Positions 5,052 to 8,323 of a DNA stretch of 8,323 bases are shown here, piece after piece. The stretch is taken from NCBI GenBank assembly GCA_040905965.1, contig JBBDQP010000029.1, forward strand, positions 1 through 8,323, read 5' to 3'. This DNA is from DATHWB01 sp040905965. GTDB taxonomy: Bacteria; Actinomycetota; Acidimicrobiia; Spongiisociales; ZC4RG35. Position 1 is the stretch's first letter. Each line of letters opens with the position of its first letter. The position numbers were made by a program, and so were the translations under genes. The notes under the pieces are model-generated. The model was given only the letters and a program-made list of their open reading frames with translations, searched no databases and was not told the origin of the DNA.

Positions 5052-5945
5052 TCAGTTGCCGACGGTGACCGGAACGAAACGCTCGGAGATGACCGAGCCG
5101 TCCTCGGCGCTCGACTCCCACACCCGTATCGTCAGATTCGCTCCGGCCGCCGCGGCGGTGGTCGCCTCGACCGAGAAGGGGCCGAACCCGATCCCCTGAC
5201 CGGTGCTCACGAAGTCGGGAGCGAAGAGCACCGTATTTCCTTCGAGGACCTCCAGCTGGAATACGCCTTCGAAGGCGGCGGCCACACCCGAGATGTCGAA
5301 GTCGGAGGGAACGGTCTCCCCGGCAGCGGGAAAGTCGACGAGAATTCCCGGGACGAGGTCCTCGAAATCCTCCCGCACCATCGGGCCGTCGAGGACAAGT
5401 CCCTCGGACGAGAACAGGGTGACCGGATCTCCATCCTCGACCAAGAGCACGTCGTCGATCCCATCCACGCGGGTGAGGGTGAAGGTCAGTTGTGCCAGAC
5501 GAGCCGTCATCGAAAAGGTGCCGCCGCCGCTCTCGAACTCGGATGAAAGGTCGACGACCGCCGTCGAGCCGTCCATCGTCAAGGAGTCGACGGACGAGTC
5601 CTCGGGAATCGCGGTGTCAAAGCCGGTGATGCCGAGCAGCGTGACGAGAGCCGCTTCGGCCTCGTCGGCCCCGCCGAGCGGCGCAACCGAGATCGGATAC
5701 AGGAACGGGCCCTGGCGGAAGCCGTTGCTGCCCGAGGGGTCGAGCACGTACACGGCCACCGGATCGCCGAATGCAGGAGCCGTGGTCGTCGTCGTGGTCG
5801 TGGTGGGCTCTGACGTGGTGGTCGTGGTCGGAGCGGCCGTCGTAGTGGTTGTCGGCTCCGAAGTCGTCGTCGTCGACGACGACGACTCGCCGTTGCACGC
5901 CGCCAGCGTCAAAGCCAGCGCGGTGAAGGTGACCAGTCGTCTCAT
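5052..5945 (-). CDS. GerMN/Gmad2-domain lipoprotein with Thr-rich linker
   Basis: Encodes 297 residues. The signal peptide MRRLVTFTALALTLAAC ends in the lipobox LAAC with the acylated Cys at 17. Residues 21-55 are a Ser/Thr-run linker. A GerMN domain follows (about 62-185): PVAVYVLDPSG, DEAEAALVTLLGIT, TAVVDLSSEF (128-137), ARLAQLTFTLTRVDGIDDVLL and DGDPV. A Gmad2 immunoglobulin-like domain follows (about 199-295), with VDFPAAGETVPSDFDISG, FEGVFQLEV and FGPFSVEA. In Firmicutes these domains are tied to sporulation and germination. In Actinobacteria similar lipoproteins are envelope proteins of unclear role; LpqB is one relative. GGGAG (5956-5952) lies 6 bases before the ATG. It is first in a row that continues with pyrE, and its promoter must lie in the 75-base divergent gap to 6021. 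Confidence 0.9.
   Translation of the reverse strand: MRRLVTFTALALTLAACNGESSSSTTTTSEPTTTTTAAPTTTTTSEPTTTTTTTTAPAFGDPVAVYVLDPSGSNGFRQGPFLYPISVAPLGGADEAEAALVTLLGITGFDTAIPEDSSVDSLTMDGSTAVVDLSSEFESGGGTFSMTARLAQLTFTLTRVDGIDDVLLVEDGDPVTLFSSEGLVLDGPMVREDFEDLVPGILVDFPAAGETVPSDFDISGVAAAFEGVFQLEVLEGNTVLFAPDFVSTGQGIGFGPFSVEATTAAAAGANLTIRVWESSAEDGSVISERFVPVTVGN
5781..5885 (-). repeat. Low-complexity repeat encoding a Ser/Thr linker
   Basis: A run of GTN/GGT-rich triplets encodes residues 21-55 of the GerMN lipoprotein: SSSS, then T-runs separated by SEP, AAP and SEP. Three near-copies of an 8-residue unit ([SA][EA]PTTTTT) can be counted. It is probably an extended, possibly O-glycosylated linker that holds the domains away from the membrane. 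Slippage could change its length. Confidence 0.8.
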
Positions 5946-5964
5946 GTGATGCTCCCAAAAGTTG

Positions 5965-5970
5965 AAAGTA
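5965..5970 (-). promoter_or_regulatory. Candidate -10 of the GerMN-pyrE unit
   Basis: On the minus strand TACTTT (4 of 6 to TATAAT) lies 19 bases before the ATG and leaves room for the GGGAG ribosome binding site. No recognisable -35 hexamer is present at the right spacing, so this is weak. Confidence 0.25.
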
Positions 5971-5990
5971 GAAAACGTCTTCTCGGAGGC

Positions 5991-6002
5991 TGCGGTTCCG
6001 CA
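5991..6002. repeat. 12-bp inverted repeat in the divergent intergenic region
   Basis: TGCGG and CCGCA flank TT as perfect inverted arms. The site lies between the divergent GerMN lipoprotein and histidine phosphatase genes, 19 bases before the latter's ATG. The 2-base centre is too small for an RNA hairpin, so an operator is the only likely role. Chance is possible. Confidence 0.3.
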
Positions 6003-6020
6003 TCTACCGTGTCGCCTTCG

Positions 6021-6698
6021 ATGGAGATCATTCTGGTACGTCACGGCGAGCCCGCATGGACGCCGGACAACAAAATCGACAACAACCCGGAGCTGACCCC
6101 TCGCGGCCATGCCCAAGCGGAGGCGCTCACGCGCCGGGACTGGGGTCACATCGACGAATTGTGGGTGTCGCCGCTCGTTCGGGCGCGCCAGACGATGGAA
6201 CCGCTGGAAAAGAAGCTGTCACGCAAGGCCCACGTTGTCGACTGGCTCGAAGAGATCCGAAATCCGTCCGACTGGCAGGGCACGCCGGCGGAGTCGTTCT
6301 ACGACCTTTTCACCGAGCACAACCTGTCGCCCCGCGAGCGGCTGTGGGAGGGGTTGCCCGGCGGGGAGTCCGTGACCGACTTCCATCGGCGAATCGTCCA
6401 TGGGCTCCAGCAGACTCTCGCCTCGCACGGACTCGCACGGGTGGCAGACGACGACCCGCATCTGTGGGAGCAGGCGGCCAGCAAGAGGATCCTGTGGGTG
6501 GCACACGGCGGGACGAACGCCGTATCGATCGGGCACCTGCTCGGAGTCGAGCCGACTCCGTGGGAGTGGTCCAGATTCGACTCCGCCCACACCTCGGTGG
6601 CAGTTCTGCGGACCGCCAGGATCTCGACCGCCTATGCCTTCGGGATGCACGCCTTCGGGGACGTCTCCCATCTTCCGAAGGACCAGGTCACCCGGTGA
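6021..6698 (+). CDS. Histidine phosphatase family protein
   Basis: Encodes 225 residues. The phosphoglycerate-mutase-like superfamily transfers phosphate through an N-terminal histidine. The catalytic LVRHGEPAW has Arg7 and the nucleophile His8. SPLVRARQTME (50-60) holds the conserved Arg, WLEEIR (75-80) offers the acid Glu, and VAHGGTNAV holds the second His162. The insertion FHRRIVHGLQQTL and the final FGMHAFGDVSHL are typical of uncharacterised actinobacterial members, so the substrate is unknown. The start is the ATG at 6021, since LVRHG normally follows within five residues. A GTG at 5946 in frame would run through the divergent promoter region. No Shine-Dalgarno sequence precedes the ATG. 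The gene is divergent from the GerMN lipoprotein and convergent with the prenyltransferase, with 3 bases between stops. Confidence 0.9.
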   Translation: MEIILVRHGEPAWTPDNKIDNNPELTPRGHAQAEALTRRDWGHIDELWVSPLVRARQTMEPLEKKLSRKAHVVDWLEEIRNPSDWQGTPAESFYDLFTEHNLSPRERLWEGLPGGESVTDFHRRIVHGLQQTLASHGLARVADDDPHLWEQAASKRILWVAHGGTNAVSIGHLLGVEPTPWEWSRFDSAHTSVAVLRTARISTAYAFGMHAFGDVSHLPKDQVTR

Positions 6699-6701
6699 GG
6701 G

Positions 6702-7487
6702 TCACTTCCCGAAACGACGCTCCCGTAACGTGAAACTTCGCAACGCACGCAGGTAGTCCACCCGCCTGAAGGCGGGCCAGAACACGTCGACGAACACGAA
6801 CTCCGAATAGGCCGACTGCCAGAGGAGGAAACCTGAAAGGCGCGACTCTCCCGACGTCCTTATGAGGAGATCGGGATCCGGGACATGAGCCGAATACATC
6901 CTGCCCGCCAGGGTCTCGGCAGTGATCTGGTCGGCGATCTCATCGGCGGGAACGCCGTCTGACGCCATCGACGAGACGAGGTCGCGGGCGGCGTCGACGA
7001 TCTCCTGGCGTCCGCCGTAGCCGAGGGCGATCGTCAGCCAGCGCGACCCGTGCGGACGGTCCTGTTCGGCTCGTTTGGCAGCCTCGACGACCGCATCCGG
7101 CAACAGGTCGAGGCTCCCGATGAACCGGATCGCCATGTCTGCCTGCTCGCACCGAGATGGAAGGCGATCGAAGAGTTCGACCAGGACTTCGAAGTACGGG
7201 GCCAGTTCGGTGGCCGGGCGGTCGAGGTTCTCCCGGGACAGCAGCCAGCCGGTGATCGCTTCCACGCCCAATTCGGCGTTCCAGTCCAAGAAGTCTTCGA
7301 AACGACGCATCCCGGCGCGATAGCTGTCCGTGTAGCTGGCGAGACCCTCGGATCTCGCATAGCGGCGGTGACCGTCCAGAATCACTGCCACGTGCTTCGG
7401 GAACCGCGCCCGATCGAGTTGGGACAGAAGGCGGTCCTCGTAGAGTTTGTAGAGGAGATCCGACGGTCTCGGAATGCGTCCCGTCAT
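6702..7487 (-). CDS. cis-prenyl diphosphate synthase, short-chain Z-type likely
   Basis: Encodes 261 residues. The family condenses isopentenyl diphosphate onto an allylic primer in the Z configuration, giving undecaprenyl or shorter carriers for wall synthesis. The catalytic segment is KHVAVILDGHRRYARSEG (31-48), with Asp38 in place. The usual Asn of DGN is replaced by His40, and the usual Trp by Tyr43. Other blocks are LLSRENL, ALGYGGRQEIVDAAR, then DPDLLIRTSGESRLSGFLLW and QSAYSE (224-229) with the diphosphate-binding Arg residues, and a C-terminus WPAF, VDYLRALRSFTLRERRFGK. The C-terminal half recalls the mycobacterial (2Z,6E)-farnesyl diphosphate synthase Rv1086 more than long-chain UppS, but product length cannot be read from sequence. 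No Shine-Dalgarno sequence precedes the ATG; TAGTCT lies 6 bases upstream. Confidence 0.92.
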   Translation of the reverse strand: MTGRIPRPSDLLYKLYEDRLLSQLDRARFPKHVAVILDGHRRYARSEGLASYTDSYRAGMRRFEDFLDWNAELGVEAITGWLLSRENLDRPATELAPYFEVLVELFDRLPSRCEQADMAIRFIGSLDLLPDAVVEAAKRAEQDRPHGSRWLTIALGYGGRQEIVDAARDLVSSMASDGVPADEIADQITAETLAGRMYSAHVPDPDLLIRTSGESRLSGFLLWQSAYSEFVFVDVFWPAFRRVDYLRALRSFTLRERRFGK

Positions 7488-7493
7488 GCCGTC

Positions 7494-7499
7494 AGACTA
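7494..7499 (-). promoter_or_regulatory. Candidate -10 element for a leaderless prenyltransferase transcript
   Basis: On the minus strand TAGTCT fits the TANNNT pattern and ends 6 bases before the ATG at 7487, so transcription could begin at the start codon. There is no Shine-Dalgarno sequence and no clear -35. Confidence 0.35.
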
Positions 7500-7582
7500 C
7501 CGAGTAGAAGACAGGCCCACGATGTCACCGAACCGCAACAGTCCGTACACGAAAGCGCCGACAGTATGAAACCCGATCGCGA

Positions 7583-7588
7583 CACAAT
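7583..7588 (+). promoter_or_regulatory. Candidate -10 element for the hemolysin III gene
   Basis: CACAAT ends 7 bases before the GTG at 7596. CCGACA at 7558-7563 could be a -35 (4 of 6), but the 19-base spacing is long. It supports a leaderless start at the GTG. Confidence 0.35.
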
Positions 7589-7595
7589 CGCACTC

Positions 7596-8264
7596 GTGAA
7601 AACCACGATGGCGACCCTCGGGCGCATGAATCACCCATTCCGCGGCTTCCTCAACGGCGCGGCGGCGATCGCCGCCATCGTCGGACTCGCAGTCCTGCTC
7701 GTCGTCAACCCGGGCGGTGCCTCGCTGACGGTCGCCCTGATGGTCTACGGCGGCAGCCTCATCGTCATGTTCACGGTGTCATGCCTCTACCACTCGGTGC
7801 CGTGGGGACCACGCTGGAAGGCACGCATGCGGCGGCTCGACCACTCCGCAATCTTCCTCGTCGTCGCCGGTACGTTCACCCCGGTGGCGGTCGTCGCTCT
7901 CGACCCCGCCTGGCGGAACGCCAGCCTGATCGCAGTGTGGACTGCTGCCATCGTCGGGATCACCCTCAAATTCGTCGAGCGCGACATCCGGCTCGGCCGA
8001 TCGGTCACGATCCAGGCGATGATGGGATGGGCTGCCGTCATTCCCATGTTCCGGATCGCAGACCGTCTCGGAGGCGATGTCATCGTGCTCCTGGGGATCG
8101 CCGGCCTTCTCTACACCATCGGGATGGTCTTCATGCTGACAGGCCGACCGCGCCTGTTTCCCCGCGTCTTCTCCCACCACGAGTTGTTCCACGTGCTCGT
8201 GATCGCCGCCAGCACCGTGAACTTCGCCGCCATCGTGAATTTCGTCCTCCCGGCGGCGGGCTGA
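7596..8264 (+). CDS. Hemolysin III / PAQR-family membrane protein
   Basis: Encodes 222 residues from a GTG. Family members are seven-helix membrane proteins with a likely metal-dependent hydrolase site, related to eukaryotic adiponectin receptors. 'Hemolysin' is a historical name. Conserved elements are SCLYHSVPW with Ser62 and His66, RLDHSAIFLVVAGTFTP (80-96) with Asp82, and HHELFHVL (194-201), whose His195 and His199 complete the probable zinc site. Hydrophobic segments follow the expected pattern, beginning with AAAIAAIVGLAVLLVV. The start is uncertain. GTG 7596 lies 7 bases after a CACAAT hexamer, ATG 7566 would add ten residues, and ATG 7626 (MNHPFRG) is closest to the conserved RG segment. 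None has a strong Shine-Dalgarno sequence. It is divergent from the prenyltransferase gene. Confidence 0.9.
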   Translation: MKTTMATLGRMNHPFRGFLNGAAAIAAIVGLAVLLVVNPGGASLTVALMVYGGSLIVMFTVSCLYHSVPWGPRWKARMRRLDHSAIFLVVAGTFTPVAVVALDPAWRNASLIAVWTAAIVGITLKFVERDIRLGRSVTIQAMMGWAAVIPMFRIADRLGGDVIVLLGIAGLLYTIGMVFMLTGRPRLFPRVFSHHELFHVLVIAASTVNFAAIVNFVLPAAG

Positions 8265-8323
8265 CTCTCTAGTGGTGTGTCGCCGAAATAGGTGCGCGGT
8301 GTCTCCGAGCACATGGCGTCATC
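8265..8323. other. Terminal 59 bases without an assignable gene
   Basis: I see no coding signal, clear terminator or promoter after the hemolysin III stop. An ATG at 8313 has no ribosome binding site and only four codons before the window ends. Confidence 0.6.

Noticed and set aside
5052..6149. 365-codon version of the GerMN lipoprotein starting at 6149
   Set aside because: It would bury the lipoprotein signal peptide and overlap the histidine phosphatase; GGGAG before the ATG at 5945 fixes the start.
6688..6698. TCACC-C-GGTGA inverted repeat at the histidine phosphatase stop, as a bidirectional terminator
   Set aside because: One-base centre cannot form a hairpin and there is no U-tract; it overlaps the stop codon, so coincidence is likely.
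7050..7595. Upstream extension of the hemolysin III frame
   Set aside because: The extension is antisense to the prenyltransferase; homology begins after about 7596.
8111..8314. Minus-strand open frames opposite the hemolysin III gene
   Set aside because: Shadow frames of the membrane-protein gene with no start signal or recognisable product.

Overview
This is a gene-dense, GC-rich chromosomal window that looks actinobacterial. Four things point there: the rpsF-ssb-rpsR-rplI order, a pyridoxamine-oxidase-like split-barrel protein of the F420/FMN type, a cis-prenyltransferase that recalls the mycobacterial short-chain Rv1086 type, and a lipoprotein with a Thr-run linker. From memory, Thr-run linkers are common in Acidimicrobiia and related environmental Actinomycetota, so that class is my best guess, not a proof. 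I see no mobile element, CRISPR array, tRNA or rRNA, and no gene-free stretch over 300 bases.

Layout. 43-1564 (minus strand) is the ribosomal/replication operon: rpsF (S6), ssb, rpsR (S18), rplI (L9). The 142-base region upstream holds a plausible promoter and a UUCG-capped leader hairpin. A second strong hairpin lies between rpsF and ssb. 1707-2174 (minus) is a DUF192 lipoprotein. It is divergent from 2200-2652 (plus), a split-barrel oxidoreductase, and their start regions are only about 25 bases apart.

2657-5945 (minus) reads as one compact transcription unit: a GerMN/Gmad2 lipoprotein, pyrE, a two-helix membrane protein with a possible PH-like domain, endonuclease IV (nfo), and a small lipoprotein. 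The last three junctions are ATGA stop/start overlaps. As given, the terminal small lipoprotein is interrupted by a single-base frameshift near 2800, and the frame-corrected gene ends neatly 5 bases past the convergent oxidoreductase stop. 6021-6698 (plus) is a histidine phosphatase. It is convergent, with a 3-base gap, to a cis-prenyl diphosphate synthase at 6702-7487 (minus). 7596-8264 (plus) is a hemolysin III/PAQR-family membrane protein. The last 59 bases hold nothing I can assign.

How the genes fit together. Most are housekeeping functions: translation, DNA protection and repair, pyrimidine synthesis, prenyl-chain synthesis and envelope lipoproteins. I did not find a convincing new multi-gene system. 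The observations most worth a second look are the frameshifted lipoprotein, the DGN-to-DGH change in the prenyltransferase active-site motif, the two RNA hairpins in the ribosomal operon, the ATGA-linked pyrE/membrane protein/nfo/lipoprotein unit, and several starts without Shine-Dalgarno sequences that sit just downstream of -10-like hexamers.
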